Source: Methanomassiliicoccaceae archaeon UBA421 (GTDB lineage Archaea; Thermoplasmatota; Thermoplasmata; Methanomassiliicoccales; Methanomethylophilaceae). Taken from it: a stretch of 64,000 nt of DNA. Positions 34,666-43,415 of this stretch are shown here, piece after piece; positions within the stretch are counted from its first letter, which is position 1, and every line of letters begins with the position of its first letter. Location of the stretch: the NCBI GenBank assembly GCA_002498365.1, contig DAHB01000005.1, positions 154,834 to 218,833 of the forward strand, read 5' to 3'. The notes under the pieces are model-generated. The model made no database searches and was not told the origin of the DNA. It worked only from the letters and a program-made list of their open reading frames with translations. Position numbers and translations under genes: made by a program.

Positions 34666-35852
34666 AAACTCTCCGAACAGAAGTCCAGGATGAAATCGGA
34701 TATTGCTATCTTCGTCCCGGATATGTCCGCGGCCTTGAACTTGGTGACCAGGACCGCAGAGGACGAGGACATCCCCGCCGCGTCGATGTCGTTGGCGACC
34801 ACAGCGCTGAGGCCGTACTCCTCGAGACGGGCCCTGGCGCGTTTCACCAGCTGCTCGTCTGTCAGTCCGGATTCCGCCTTGAACCCGATGACCTTGTCGC
34901 ACTTCCGGCGTATCAGCGGAAGAACCTTGGGGACGGGAGCGAAGTCCGCCTCGAACTTCTCATCGCTGGGTATCTTTCCTTTGAACGCCTTCGTCGGAGC
35001 GAAGTCCGACAGAGCGGCCGGAACTATGACGATCTCGTGGTCCAGCATTTCGACCATCCCCACGAGGTCGGCGACCGTCTGGAAGCGCCTGGACTTCACA
35101 TAGCTGGGTATCTCCACGTTGCATCCTCCCATCCAGAGTTCCACGTCTGCACCTCTTTCGAAGGCGCGTTTGGCCAGGGAGATCGACATGGTCCCGGTGG
35201 AGCGGTTGGTGATTATCCTCATGCTGTCTATGGGCTCCTCGCTGCGTCCGCCGACGATCAGGATACGGCGGCCGTCCAGGTCGTTGCCGCAGAGAAGTTT
35301 GAACGCCCACGCTACCACCTCCTCCCTGGAGGCGATCTTGGCCCTTATCCCGTCGGAGTGGGGGCCTATGAACTTCACGCCCATCTGTTTCAGCTTCTCT
35401 ACGTTCGCCTCCACTGCCGGGTTCTTCATCATCGCTTCGTGCATGGCTGGGGCGACCGCGACCGGTATTCCGTTTCCGATAGCCACGGTCGCCATGGACG
35501 TTACGGTCGTGTCGTCGATCCCGTTTGCGATCTTGGATATTGTGTTCGCCGTTGCCGGATAGATCATAAGAAGGTCCGCGGTGCGGGAGTCGCCCATCAG
35601 CTTGACATGCTCGGTCTGGCCCGTGAGCTCGGTTATGGGTTTTTTTCCGGATGCGAACTCTATGCTCTGCTCGGTCACTATGTCGCAGGCCGCCCTTGTC
35701 ATGACAGGTATAACCGTAGCGCCGTGGCGTATCAGCTCGCGTATCGTGGAGAAACATTCCGTTGCGGCGATGCTTCCCGTTATCCCGAGTACCACTGTCT
35801 TTCCCTTCAGCCTGTTGCTCTTCTCACAATAGATCTCTTCCGACGGATGCAT
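34662..35852 (-). CDS. coaBC: Phosphopantothenoylcysteine decarboxylase / synthetase
   Basis: A 396-residue bifunctional CoA enzyme. The N-terminal flavoprotein domain (CoaC, about 15-185) has VVLGITGSIAATE, MTRAACDIVT, IYPATANTISKIANG and the catalytic-loop region VAPAMHEAM. The C-terminal domain (CoaB) has GGRSEEPIDSMRIITNRSTG, FAPTKAFKGKI and KAESGLTDEQL. ATG 35852 is preferred over GTG 35861 because AGGTG lies six nt before it. It follows tmk by one base and overlaps the pantoate kinase start. Confidence 0.93.
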   Translation of the reverse strand: MHPSEEIYCEKSNRLKGKTVVLGITGSIAATECFSTIRELIRHGATVIPVMTRAACDIVTEQSIEFASGKKPITELTGQTEHVKLMGDSRTADLLMIYPATANTISKIANGIDDTTVTSMATVAIGNGIPVAVAPAMHEAMMKNPAVEANVEKLKQMGVKFIGPHSDGIRAKIASREEVVAWAFKLLCGNDLDGRRILIVGGRSEEPIDSMRIITNRSTGTMSISLAKRAFERGADVELWMGGCNVEIPSYVKSRRFQTVADLVGMVEMLDHEIVIVPAALSDFAPTKAFKGKIPSDEKFEADFAPVPKVLPLIRRKCDKVIGFKAESGLTDEQLVKRARARLEEYGLSAVVANDIDAAGMSSSSAVLVTKFKAADISGTKIAISDFILDFCSESL

Positions 35853-35853
35853 T

Positions 35854-36441
35854 TCACTCACCTAAGATTTTCATCGTTTCTCTCAGCACCTCGTCCTTCG
35901 GACGAGAAGCGTCTATTATGCGGAATCCTTTCTCCTCCGCTATTTCCAGATAATTGGAGCGCACTCTGCCGAGGTACTCGGTGACCTCGTACTTGCTCCT
36001 CGCTCCGCGTTCCCCCACCCGGCGCATCCCCGCCTCGGGGTCGATGTCCAGAAGTATCGTCGTGTCGGGTTCCACGGTGACGGGACGGTTGATGTCCATG
36101 AGCCATTCCTTGCCCGACACCGTTCCGTCGAGTCCTGCGGACTGGTACGCTATGGTGGAGGCGTAGTAACGGTCGCAGAGGACGGTCGTCCCCTCCTCCA
36201 TCCATCCGACTATCTCGGAGGTGTGGCAGGCACGGTCGGCGGTGAACAGCAGAGCTTCCGCGTTCGGAGATATGCATTTGACCGCCCCGCTCCGTATCAG
36301 CATTCCTATCGGCCCTTCAGTGGGCTCTGCGGTTACGACGGTCCTTATGCCCGCCGACTCCAATTTTTTTGAAACTTCATCTATCAAAGTGCTTTTGCCC
36401 GCACCGTCGATGCCTTCGAAAACAATGAAACGGCCTGCCAT
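35854..36441 (-). CDS. tmk: Thymidylate kinase
   Basis: A 195-residue dTMP kinase. The P-loop FEGIDGAGKSTL is at 8-19, the substrate loop EPTEGPIGMLIRSG at about 39-52, DRYYASTIAYQ at about 91-101 and the lid near ERGARSKYE. It starts the tmk-coaBC-pantoate kinase run, all closely spaced. Confidence 0.94.
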   Translation of the reverse strand: MAGRFIVFEGIDGAGKSTLIDEVSKKLESAGIRTVVTAEPTEGPIGMLIRSGAVKCISPNAEALLFTADRACHTSEIVGWMEEGTTVLCDRYYASTIAYQSAGLDGTVSGKEWLMDINRPVTVEPDTTILLDIDPEAGMRRVGERGARSKYEVTEYLGRVRSNYLEIAEEKGFRIIDASRPKDEVLRETMKILGE

Positions 36442-36478
36442 CCTTAACGGTTCAATATGATTTACTGAATATATTACT

Positions 36479-36868
36479 TCATGCCGTCTCGAGTCGGTGT
36501 ACCAGTTCGTCCAGGGACTGCACGTCCTTGATGTCGATCCTGCAAAGGCCCGCCAGTCTGCTTCTTACCGCCGTGTCGTACTGGACATCGAGAGCGCTCA
36601 GGTGGACCTCCAGGTCCGAGGCTATTATGTCGCCCTTCCTGTCCCAATCGGTCAGTATGACCGCCTTCTTCCGTCTGCCGGCCACATATTCTGCGGCCTT
36701 TACCGGGCCGCCCGACGCCTGGACGGTGAAAACGTCCCCGAATATGCCGAGATGCTCCAGCGCGGTGACGTCCCTTCGGCCCTCCACGAGTATGACCCGT
36801 TCCCAAGACATCTCCTCCAGCTCCCGGAGCGCCTCCATGATCTCCTCGTACCTTTCGGCATCGCTCAC
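36479..36868 (-). CDS. Small Toprim-domain protein
   Basis: A 129-residue protein that is almost only a Toprim domain: the catalytic Glu in VILVEGRRDVTALEHLG (about 25-41) and the DxD in VILTDWDRKGD (about 70-80). Such stand-alone archaeal Toprim proteins are related to RNase M5 and DnaG primase domains. The substrate is unknown. The gene overlaps the DUF167 stop by four bases (ATGA). Confidence 0.82.
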   Translation of the reverse strand: MSDAERYEEIMEALRELEEMSWERVILVEGRRDVTALEHLGIFGDVFTVQASGGPVKAAEYVAGRRKKAVILTDWDRKGDIIASDLEVHLSALDVQYDTAVRSRLAGLCRIDIKDVQSLDELVHRLETA

Positions 36869-37161
36869 AGAGCATCACCCAGCCGTTCCGCCGCCGCATC
36901 GGCGTCCCCTTCTACCAGCACGGTCTTGCGACGGTCGGCGGCACCGCTCTTTACTACTGTCTTCATCCCGGTGATCCCGCCGATTATCTCCTCCACCTCC
37001 CGATTCGCCCTTCCATCCAGCGGAGGCGACCTGACCCTTACGATCAGCCTCTTCCTCCACAGGTCGAAACCGTCGATGCCGGAGACGGACGAGCGGGGCG
37101 AAACATAGAGGCTCACCTCCAGCCCGACGGCCGTTTTCCGTGAGACGTCCGAAAGCTGCAT
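36865..37161 (-). CDS. DUF167 (YggU-like) protein
   Basis: A 98-residue protein of the widespread DUF167 family (VSPRSSVSGIDGF, RLIVRVRSPPLDGRANREV, VVKSGAADRRKTVLV). Its function is unknown. It is translationally coupled to the Toprim gene, which gives the only context clue here. Confidence 0.87.
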   Translation of the reverse strand: MQLSDVSRKTAVGLEVSLYVSPRSSVSGIDGFDLWRKRLIVRVRSPPLDGRANREVEEIIGGITGMKTVVKSGAADRRKTVLVEGDADAAAERLGDAL

Positions 37162-37250
37162 GCCGGGTTATCGTCAAGGAACATTATCCCCTTTTCCCAT
37201 CGGCCCGGAGAACGATTGAATAAAATATCGATAGCCCATAGCGCATTCCG

Positions 37251-38000
37251 ATGCAGGCGGGACCCTACAAGCCGATGAAATTCGAGGACCTTACGGAGGT
37301 CTACAGGGAGGAAAAGTCGAAAAACCTCCTTTCCGACGTGAGGAGCGACCTGTATCCCGCTATGTCGTCCCTCCTGGTCTCGCTAAGGGCGGAATACGAC
37401 CGTTTCCTGTCCAAGGACCCGGATTCCATAATGTGCGAAGGGGCCAACCAGCGCCGCAAGAAGGCGAACCGCCTGGCAAGGGAGATCGTCTCCCTGAGGA
37501 TGCTCAAGATAAGTTCCATGGCCCTCAGGGCCGCCTCAGGCGCCCAGAGCGTCACGGACGTCCTGACTCCGGAGGAGAAGGCATATTACGCCGAGATACT
37601 GGCCGCCTCCAACGCCCACATGTCCTCCATCGACAGGATGACGGGGCAGGTGAAGTACGAGATACGGCCGATAGACGTTCCTCGGGAGACGCCGCCCGTT
37701 ACCAAGGCCCCGGAGCAGCCACAGACGCTGAAAGACGTCCCGGTGTTCGACGACGGGCCGGAGGACTTCTGCGACGAGGAAGAGGAGGTCATCTTGTCCC
37801 CTCGGGAAGCGGTGCGGGAGGAAGAAGAGCATGAAGAGCCCGACCGCGTGCTCATCAGGATCCTGGAAGATCTGCCCGTGTTCGCGGGACCGGACCGCGA
37901 CTACGACCTGAAGAGGGAAGACCTTGCGACCATGCCGAAAAGCATGGCGGAAGCGCTGATCTCCAGGAACAGGGCCGTTCTTGTCAGGCCCTCGCCCTGA
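37251..38000 (+). CDS. Archaeal GINS complex subunit (Gins51/15-like)
   Basis: A 249-residue GINS protein, part of the replicative helicase complex with MCM and Cdc45/GAN. The helical A-domain (about 1-125) is joined by an acidic, proline-rich linker (about 135-195) to the small B-domain with RILEDLPVFAGPDRDY and LATMPKSMAEALISRNRAV. A-then-B order is the Gins51 class. AAAATATCG about 27 bases upstream supports a leaderless ATG. The 3' end overlaps the convergent MBL gene by 17 bases. Confidence 0.85.
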   Translation: MQAGPYKPMKFEDLTEVYREEKSKNLLSDVRSDLYPAMSSLLVSLRAEYDRFLSKDPDSIMCEGANQRRKKANRLAREIVSLRMLKISSMALRAASGAQSVTDVLTPEEKAYYAEILAASNAHMSSIDRMTGQVKYEIRPIDVPRETPPVTKAPEQPQTLKDVPVFDDGPEDFCDEEEEVILSPREAVREEEEHEEPDRVLIRILEDLPVFAGPDRDYDLKREDLATMPKSMAEALISRNRAVLVRPSP

Positions 38001-38751
38001 TGGTCCTGGTGTCGCCCGGGAACTCTAGGCAGTCGATGTTGAAGCGTTTCTCGCCTATGATCCGTGCAACGGTGTCGCGGGCGGTGTCCGGCGTGTTGTT
38101 TGTCTTGCTCAGATGGGCCAGGAATATCTTGCGTCCTTCCTTCCTTGTGCGCATTATGGCGTTGGCGCAGGCGACGTTCGACAGGTGCCCTATGTCGCTT
38201 CCGATCAGCCTCTTGAGGCTGGGAGGATAAGGCCCGTCGGTCAGCATGCGGCTGTCATAGTTCGATTCTATGATCGCCAGGTCGGCGAGCGACAGGGCGT
38301 GCTCCACCTGATATGTCAGCTTCCCGGTGTCGGTGGCCACCAGGATCCTGGTGCCGTCCGTCTCGGTCAGAAACGCGTTGGGGTCCGCCGCGTTGTGAGA
38401 GGTGGGCAGAGGAGTGATGCGCATACCGCAGAGCTCGAACGGCACTCCCGTCGATATCGGCCTGTGGTCTATCTGCCCCAAGGTGCAGGATTCGAAGGTC
38501 GGCACGTTGCAGTAGACAGGGATGTCGAGCTTCCTGGCCGTCGCCCCCGCCCCTGAGACGTGGTCGCTGTGCTCGTGGGTCAGCAGCATCGCCTTCACGG
38601 AGGACGGGTCGATGCCTTCCTGGTCCATCAGCGCCATGATCCTGCGGCAGCTTATGCCTGCATCTATCATGATCGCCTCGCCGTCGGACTCTATCACCGT
38701 GCAGTTACCGTCGCTGCCGCTGGCCAGAACGTGCGCTTCGAATAATCCCAT
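37984..38751 (-). CDS. MBL-fold metallo-hydrolase (YycJ/WalJ-like)
   Basis: A 255-residue metallo-beta-lactamase-fold protein. LASGSDGNCTVIESDGEAIM leads, the metal motif LLTHEHSDHVSG is at about 57-68, LPTSHNAADP at about 113-122, LVATDTGKL at about 137-145 and a final HLS near 219. It resembles the YycJ/WalJ exonuclease-like group, so it may be a nuclease; the substrate is not shown by the sequence. It lies 11 bases after the CBS gene. Confidence 0.82.
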   Translation of the reverse strand: MGLFEAHVLASGSDGNCTVIESDGEAIMIDAGISCRRIMALMDQEGIDPSSVKAMLLTHEHSDHVSGAGATARKLDIPVYCNVPTFESCTLGQIDHRPISTGVPFELCGMRITPLPTSHNAADPNAFLTETDGTRILVATDTGKLTYQVEHALSLADLAIIESNYDSRMLTDGPYPPSLKRLIGSDIGHLSNVACANAIMRTRKEGRKIFLAHLSKTNNTPDTARDTVARIIGEKRFNIDCLEFPGDTRTIRARA

Positions 38752-38762
38752 CCTTTTTGCCC

Positions 38763-39239
38763 TCAGACCTTTCTTTTGTAGATGTGGAACACTATGTCCC
38801 CTCTGGAAATTATCCCTACCAAAACGCCCTTTTCGAGGACCGGGACGCGATTGATCTTCCTTTCGAGCATCGCCTTCAGGACTTCCACGATGACAGCGTC
38901 CGGCGTGGTGGTCAGGACGCTTCTCGTCATTATGTCCTCCACCTTGGTGTTGGATACTTCGTCCGCCGCATCCTGCAACGCAACGTTGTCGATCTCCGAG
39001 TCCATTGGATAGGAGAGCATCTTGGCACCTCCGGCCCCCATCTTCTCCTGGCGCCTGACTATGAGATTTAGGATGTCGTCCTCGCTGAGTATGCCTACGA
39101 GGTGGTTCCTGTTGTCCACCACCGGCGCGCCCGATATGTTGTCGACTGCGAACTTAATGGTCGCGCGCTTGACGGTGTCCCCCGGTTTGAGCGTGACGAC
39201 CTGCGTCGTCATGAGGTCCCTCACTTTAAGCTGCGTCAT
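38763..39239 (-). CDS. CBS-pair protein
   Basis: A 158-residue protein made of two CBS domains (about 5-65 and 90-152), marked by VRDLMTTQVVTLKPGDTV, GAPVVDNRNHLVGILSEDDIL, VEDIMTRSVLTTTPDAVI and VPVLEKGVLVGIISRGDIV. CBS pairs bind adenine nucleotides and regulate partners. No effector domain is attached. It is probably cotranscribed with the MBL gene. Confidence 0.87.
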   Translation of the reverse strand: MTQLKVRDLMTTQVVTLKPGDTVKRATIKFAVDNISGAPVVDNRNHLVGILSEDDILNLIVRRQEKMGAGGAKMLSYPMDSEIDNVALQDAADEVSNTKVEDIMTRSVLTTTPDAVIVEVLKAMLERKINRVPVLEKGVLVGIISRGDIVFHIYKRKV

Positions 39240-39325
39240 CTTTCCTTGTTATAGTCGAATTCGGTTATATTCATTTGTACAACCGCTTCGTTTCGGCTGT
39301 TATCTGGGAGAAGAAAACAGACAGG

Positions 39326-39334
39326 TTTATTAAT
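39326..39334 (+). promoter_or_regulatory. TATA box of tRNA-Lys
   Basis: TTTATTAAT is centred about 31 bases before the tRNA 5' end at 39361, as expected if transcription starts just before the mature end. Confidence 0.6.
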
Positions 39335-39360
39335 GAAAACAGGTTGTAGAGGTTTCGCAG

Positions 39361-39434
39361 GGGCCTGTAGCTCAGCTAGGTAGAGCGTTCGACTCTTAAT
39401 CGAACGGCCAAGGGTTCGAATCCCTTCAGGCCCG
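39361..39434 (+). tRNA. tRNA-Lys (anticodon CTT)
   Basis: A 74-nt cloverleaf is complete. The acceptor stem GGGCCTG pairs with CAGGCCC, the discriminator is G, the anticodon arm is TTCGA-CTCTTAA-TCGAA with CTT at positions 34-36, and the T arm is AAGGG-TTCGAAT-CCCTT. No intron and no encoded CCA. No copy of its 3' end was seen nearby, so there is no sign of integration here. Confidence 0.95.
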
Positions 39435-39633
39435 CTGATACGTTTCAGTCGATTTCTCTGAAAGCGTTCGGTCCCGATGCCATTTTTCCACCGGGATTCT
39501 CGTTCGTATCCTCGTGTTCAGAAAAATCCATTGGACGGATATATTCGAAATCGGCATAGACATGATTCTTTGTTTTTATAGGAATATACAAATAAAATAA
39601 TAAAAGGTTTGATTTTCGGAGTTGCGGGTGTTG

Positions 39634-41295
39634 TCATTGCATCTTGCGACAGATAAGCACCGGGCAGGCGGCCATCCTTGCTACTTTCTCGGCCACGCTC
39701 CCCAGAAGGACCCTTGAAACGCTGGTGCGTCCAACGGACCCGCAGATCACCAGGCTGTGTTCTGCAGACTCTTCGACTATCGCCTCCGCCGGGTGTCCCA
39801 CCGCTATCTTCAGCACCACTTCGATCCCCCTTTCGGCGGCCTCCTTCAGGACGTAGTCCATGGCGTCCTTCGAAACCTTGTTGCTGAGGCTATTGATGTC
39901 CTCTGCCGATGGGACGTTACCGGTCGCCGATACATAATATTCCGTATCGAACACAAAAAGCGCCGTCACTTTGGAAATGTTGATCCTGGCTATGTCCAAT
40001 CCCTTGCGTACGGCGAGGTTTCCGGTCTCGCTGCCGTCGGTGGCTATGAGTATGCTGTCGTAAAGGGACTCGAACCTTGAGGGCTCCCTCTGCCCCATGG
40101 CCCTTTTCCTGTCTTCCTTCGCCTTGCGTCCGTAAACCATCGCCGCAACGGCGAACACCGCACATATAGCCAGCACGAGGATTCCGATATAGATGAAAGT
40201 GAGGAAGTAGGTTCCTGCGGCGACGATTACCGGAGCGATCGCGATCGAAGATGAGAACGTACCCAGGTTCATGGCCACCGAATAACCGCCCATGACCTTG
40301 CCCGAGCCGCCGGCCTGTGAATAGTGCGAAAGGCTGCCTATGACCGTCATCGTGATAAGGCCCATACCTGTTCCCACGAGGACCATGGCGACAAATATCG
40401 CCAGGATGCTGGAAAAGTTCAGCAGGCAATATGCCAGACCTATCAAAGTAAGGGCGACCAAGTATGCGTTCTTGTCGTTCAGCTTGTTGGAGGACCGGGC
40501 GTAAAGGAGGCTGAACGCGGCCTGAGTGACTCCCAGGACTCCGAGCATCAGGCCACATACGGTCAGGTTGTAACCAAGGTCCGTCATGTGATACGGAAGG
40601 TTTGTGGGAAGGATGAACATCAGGAACAACGCCACGAAGATCATCACATAGCAGAGCGCCACCTTGCGGCGCCTGTTGGGTATCTCGACGGGGGGCATCA
40701 CGCTCTCCCCGCGATAGGCCTTGGAAGGTTCACGGACCGAGAAAAGAGCCAGCAGCAGTATGGGGACGCCTATGAGATAGATCAGGAAGGGCTCCTGCCA
40801 CCCCATGTCGGCCAGCGATCCCCCTGACGTCTCCAGGAAAAGCACGCCTATGCCCATCGCCGCGGACTGGTAGCTTATCACCTTGACCCTCTCTGCGCCC
40901 GAGTAGTACTCGGCCGTGAGGGCTGTAGTAGCCGTAGATATTCCTGCGATTCCGATGCCCAGTATGAAACGTCCGGCGAGGATCGTTTCAAGCGTGTTCA
41001 GGAAGAATCCTGAAAGGCCGGCGACCGTGAATACCACCAGCGAGGCGACGAACACTTTCATCTTTCCGAACCTGTCGGCTAGATATCCGATCCCCATGCC
41101 GGTTATCGCGACTGCCAGCGCAGGCAGGGTGACCAGCAACGATATTGTGACCATCGAGGCGTCGGGGAAGGCCTCGCTCATCGGCTTAAGCGCGGGGGCG
41201 ACCGCGGCGGCCCCCATCAGAACGATCATTGAAGAACAAAGCAGCGTGATCAGCGTCAGCCTGTTGGGTTTGAATCCGTTTTTAATCTCGCTCAC
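39634..41295 (-). CDS. MFS transporter fused to a universal stress (UspA) domain
   Basis: A 553-residue fusion. Residues 1-400 form a 12-span major facilitator (GYLADRFGKMKVFVASLVVF is the loop 2-3 motif). After a basic linker, residues about 410-553 form a UspA domain (ILIATDGSETGNLAVRKGL, then the ATP-type loop CGSVGRTSVSRVLLGSVAEK). Transport substrate is unknown; ATP binding by the Usp part could regulate it. The GTG start at 41295 is supported by an AT-rich TATA-like element about 26 bases upstream. The 200 bases between it and the tRNA hold no gene. Confidence 0.9.
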   Translation of the reverse strand: MSEIKNGFKPNRLTLITLLCSSMIVLMGAAAVAPALKPMSEAFPDASMVTISLLVTLPALAVAITGMGIGYLADRFGKMKVFVASLVVFTVAGLSGFFLNTLETILAGRFILGIGIAGISTATTALTAEYYSGAERVKVISYQSAAMGIGVLFLETSGGSLADMGWQEPFLIYLIGVPILLLALFSVREPSKAYRGESVMPPVEIPNRRRKVALCYVMIFVALFLMFILPTNLPYHMTDLGYNLTVCGLMLGVLGVTQAAFSLLYARSSNKLNDKNAYLVALTLIGLAYCLLNFSSILAIFVAMVLVGTGMGLITMTVIGSLSHYSQAGGSGKVMGGYSVAMNLGTFSSSIAIAPVIVAAGTYFLTFIYIGILVLAICAVFAVAAMVYGRKAKEDRKRAMGQREPSRFESLYDSILIATDGSETGNLAVRKGLDIARINISKVTALFVFDTEYYVSATGNVPSAEDINSLSNKVSKDAMDYVLKEAAERGIEVVLKIAVGHPAEAIVEESAEHSLVICGSVGRTSVSRVLLGSVAEKVARMAACPVLICRKMQ

Positions 41296-41420
41296 GACTC
41301 GCTCAATGTGAACTTTTATTTATTTTTATCCTAGAAGGAGATGTCTTTTTTTAAACCTGGGCCGTCCTCGTTACCGCGGTATAAACACTGTTATATAAAC
41401 GCATAACATGTTTCCTGTCC

Positions 41421-42017
41421 ATGATCAAAATAGACGATGGGTGTCCCGATACAAAGAGCACCGGCCCCATCGGGAGGGCGATGGAATACTGCCTTTCCAC
41501 CGACTCCGGGGATCCGATAAAAATCCTGAAGGCACTCATGAAAGACCCTGCCGTTCCTTTCCACGGCCCCGTACATCACTCGCTTGTTCCGTTCGCCGTC
41601 CTTACGGCGTACAAGAACAGTGGCGGAGATATCGACCTCCCCCTCGCCATGAGGAAGGCCCACGAGCGCGGTTCGATAATACCGGGTGCGGTGTGCGGGC
41701 ACTGGGGCGCATGCGGTGCGGCGCTCGGATGCGGAATCTCGTTCAGCGTCATCACCGGCGACGGGCCCCTTGCCAAAGAGGTCTGGAGCAAGGACCAGGT
41801 GATGGTCTCCCGGTGTATCGCGAACATCGCCAGGTTCGGAGGCCCGAGGTGCTGCAAGAGGGATGCGTATCTTGCGATACCCGTGGCGGCCGAATTCTTC
41901 AAGGAGCATCTGGGAGTGGAGATGGACATTCCCGATACTATCAAGTGCTACGTGTCGGAAAAGAACAGCGTATGCCTGAAGGAAGCTTGTCCTTTCAATC
42001 CTGGGCACAAGGGATGA
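41421..42017 (+). CDS. DUF5714-like cysteine-rich protein
   Basis: A 198-residue protein with a conserved-looking HGPVHHSLVPF, a CGHWGACGAALGCG stretch (about 92-105), GGPRCCKRD (about 141-149) and a C-terminal CLKEACPF. It matches what I recall of DUF5714, found alone or joined to radical SAM enzymes in anaerobes. The many cysteines and paired histidines suggest metal or Fe-S binding. TTATATAA about 27 bases upstream supports the ATG. No function is known. Confidence 0.7.
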   Translation: MIKIDDGCPDTKSTGPIGRAMEYCLSTDSGDPIKILKALMKDPAVPFHGPVHHSLVPFAVLTAYKNSGGDIDLPLAMRKAHERGSIIPGAVCGHWGACGAALGCGISFSVITGDGPLAKEVWSKDQVMVSRCIANIARFGGPRCCKRDAYLAIPVAAEFFKEHLGVEMDIPDTIKCYVSEKNSVCLKEACPFNPGHKG

Positions 42018-42267
42018 GCGGCGCCCGTCGGCCGGGTATCCCAGGCTGCCGAGATCATATCTCAGAGCGGCATTTTCAGCACCGGGAATAATATTTGCTT
42101 CAATCTTCCCGTCTGGTTTGAACTAAAGCCTGTTCAACAGCAAAATAATGTGATGTAAGGGAACGGGCGGGCGGCGTCATATTCCGATTCGTTTTTTTAA
42201 CTACGGACTGTCGGTAATTATTTTCATAAATGATAAATAGTAGACATATTGTCGGTTAAAGAACGAT

Positions 42268-43371
42268 ATGTCATCAATGCCAGAATCAGAGAGCGCTTTC
42301 TCGTTCAAGAGAACAAACCGGCTCAGAGGCATGCTAATTTTGGGTGTTTTCCTTTTTCACTTTTGCAACTTTTTCCCCGCCGAGGTAAAACCAGACATCG
42401 GACACACCTTTGTTGGCGCGTTTTTTTTGCTTTCTGGCTTTGGGCTTCTCGAGAGCTTTAAAAGAAAAGAGAATTACCTGGATGAATTCGTCGGCAAAAA
42501 GACAGCCAGGCTGTTGGTCCCTGTATGGATTGCCGGGATGATCGTACTAATGGCCAAGTGGATAGTGTTCGACAACCATTCGATCCTGGGCGAACATACC
42601 TATTTGTTCGATATCATCTCCGGCGGAACGACTACGACCGTATCTTGGTTTGTCGTCGAGCTGATTTTTTTCTATCTGTTCTTTTACCTTGCCTTCAAGC
42701 ATTTGAGCGTCAGATGGGCCATCGTTGCCGTTTCCGCGGCGGTGGCATTGCTGATGATATTATTGTCTCAGCAGGAAGGGATGTGGTACGGGTCCGGAAT
42801 GATGTTCCCGGCCGGGCTGGTACTTTCATATTTCAGAGAAAAGATTGAATCGGTCAAACCGCATACCATTTTAATCGTATCTGTGACGATCTCACTTATA
42901 TTCGCCTATTACATGAAAATGGTCAGATTGCCTTGGTATTCCGGTTTGATATACGGAAATCTGCAGTGTCTGTTAGTTTCACTTTTGGTTATATTGTCTC
43001 TGCTCGGCAGAAAAACCGGCGTTGGCAAGTGGCTCGTTTCCTTGCTGCTCTGCAACATAGTCTATTACGCCCTCGAAACATCATTGCAACTCGGACCTAA
43101 CATAATCACCGTAATGCCTGTAATGACCATATTCCTCGTTTTGGCAGGAATGGACACAATCGCTCCATTGACCAATCTATTTGGAAATGTTTCGTATGAA
43201 TTCTATTTGATTCATGCGATGATGATCTTTGTTTCCATGACATGGTTCTCTGATATGCTCCTATGTTTCATATCCAGCTTGGTATTGTCCCTGATAATTG
43301 CAATTGCGATCAATAGGGTCAGCAAGATCTTCTTCGATAACAAGAAAAAGGGGGGCCCGCAATCCGACTGA
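42268..43371 (+). CDS. Membrane acyltransferase (acyltransferase family 3), AT-rich
   Basis: A 367-residue multi-pass protein with about ten spans. RLRGMLILGVFLFHFCNFFP at the start carries the His of the acyltransferase 3 family, and FEYFLIHAMMIF-like sequence near the end (YEFYLIHAMMIF) is the usual closing motif. It probably acetylates or acylates a surface sugar or lipid. Its codons are much richer in A/T than those of its neighbours, and 250 gene-free, AT-rich bases precede it, both signs of recent transfer. Confidence 0.8.
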   Translation: MSSMPESESAFSFKRTNRLRGMLILGVFLFHFCNFFPAEVKPDIGHTFVGAFFLLSGFGLLESFKRKENYLDEFVGKKTARLLVPVWIAGMIVLMAKWIVFDNHSILGEHTYLFDIISGGTTTTVSWFVVELIFFYLFFYLAFKHLSVRWAIVAVSAAVALLMILLSQQEGMWYGSGMMFPAGLVLSYFREKIESVKPHTILIVSVTISLIFAYYMKMVRLPWYSGLIYGNLQCLLVSLLVILSLLGRKTGVGKWLVSLLLCNIVYYALETSLQLGPNIITVMPVMTIFLVLAGMDTIAPLTNLFGNVSYEFYLIHAMMIFVSMTWFSDMLLCFISSLVLSLIIAIAINRVSKIFFDNKKKGGPQSD

Positions 43372-43415
43372 TCCTGTCGGACATTAAGACAATAAACATG
43401 CCGCAGTATTGACTT

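Noticed and set aside
39361..39640. tRNA-Lys as an integration site for a mobile element
   Set aside because: No integrase and no repeat of the tRNA 3' end were seen downstream.
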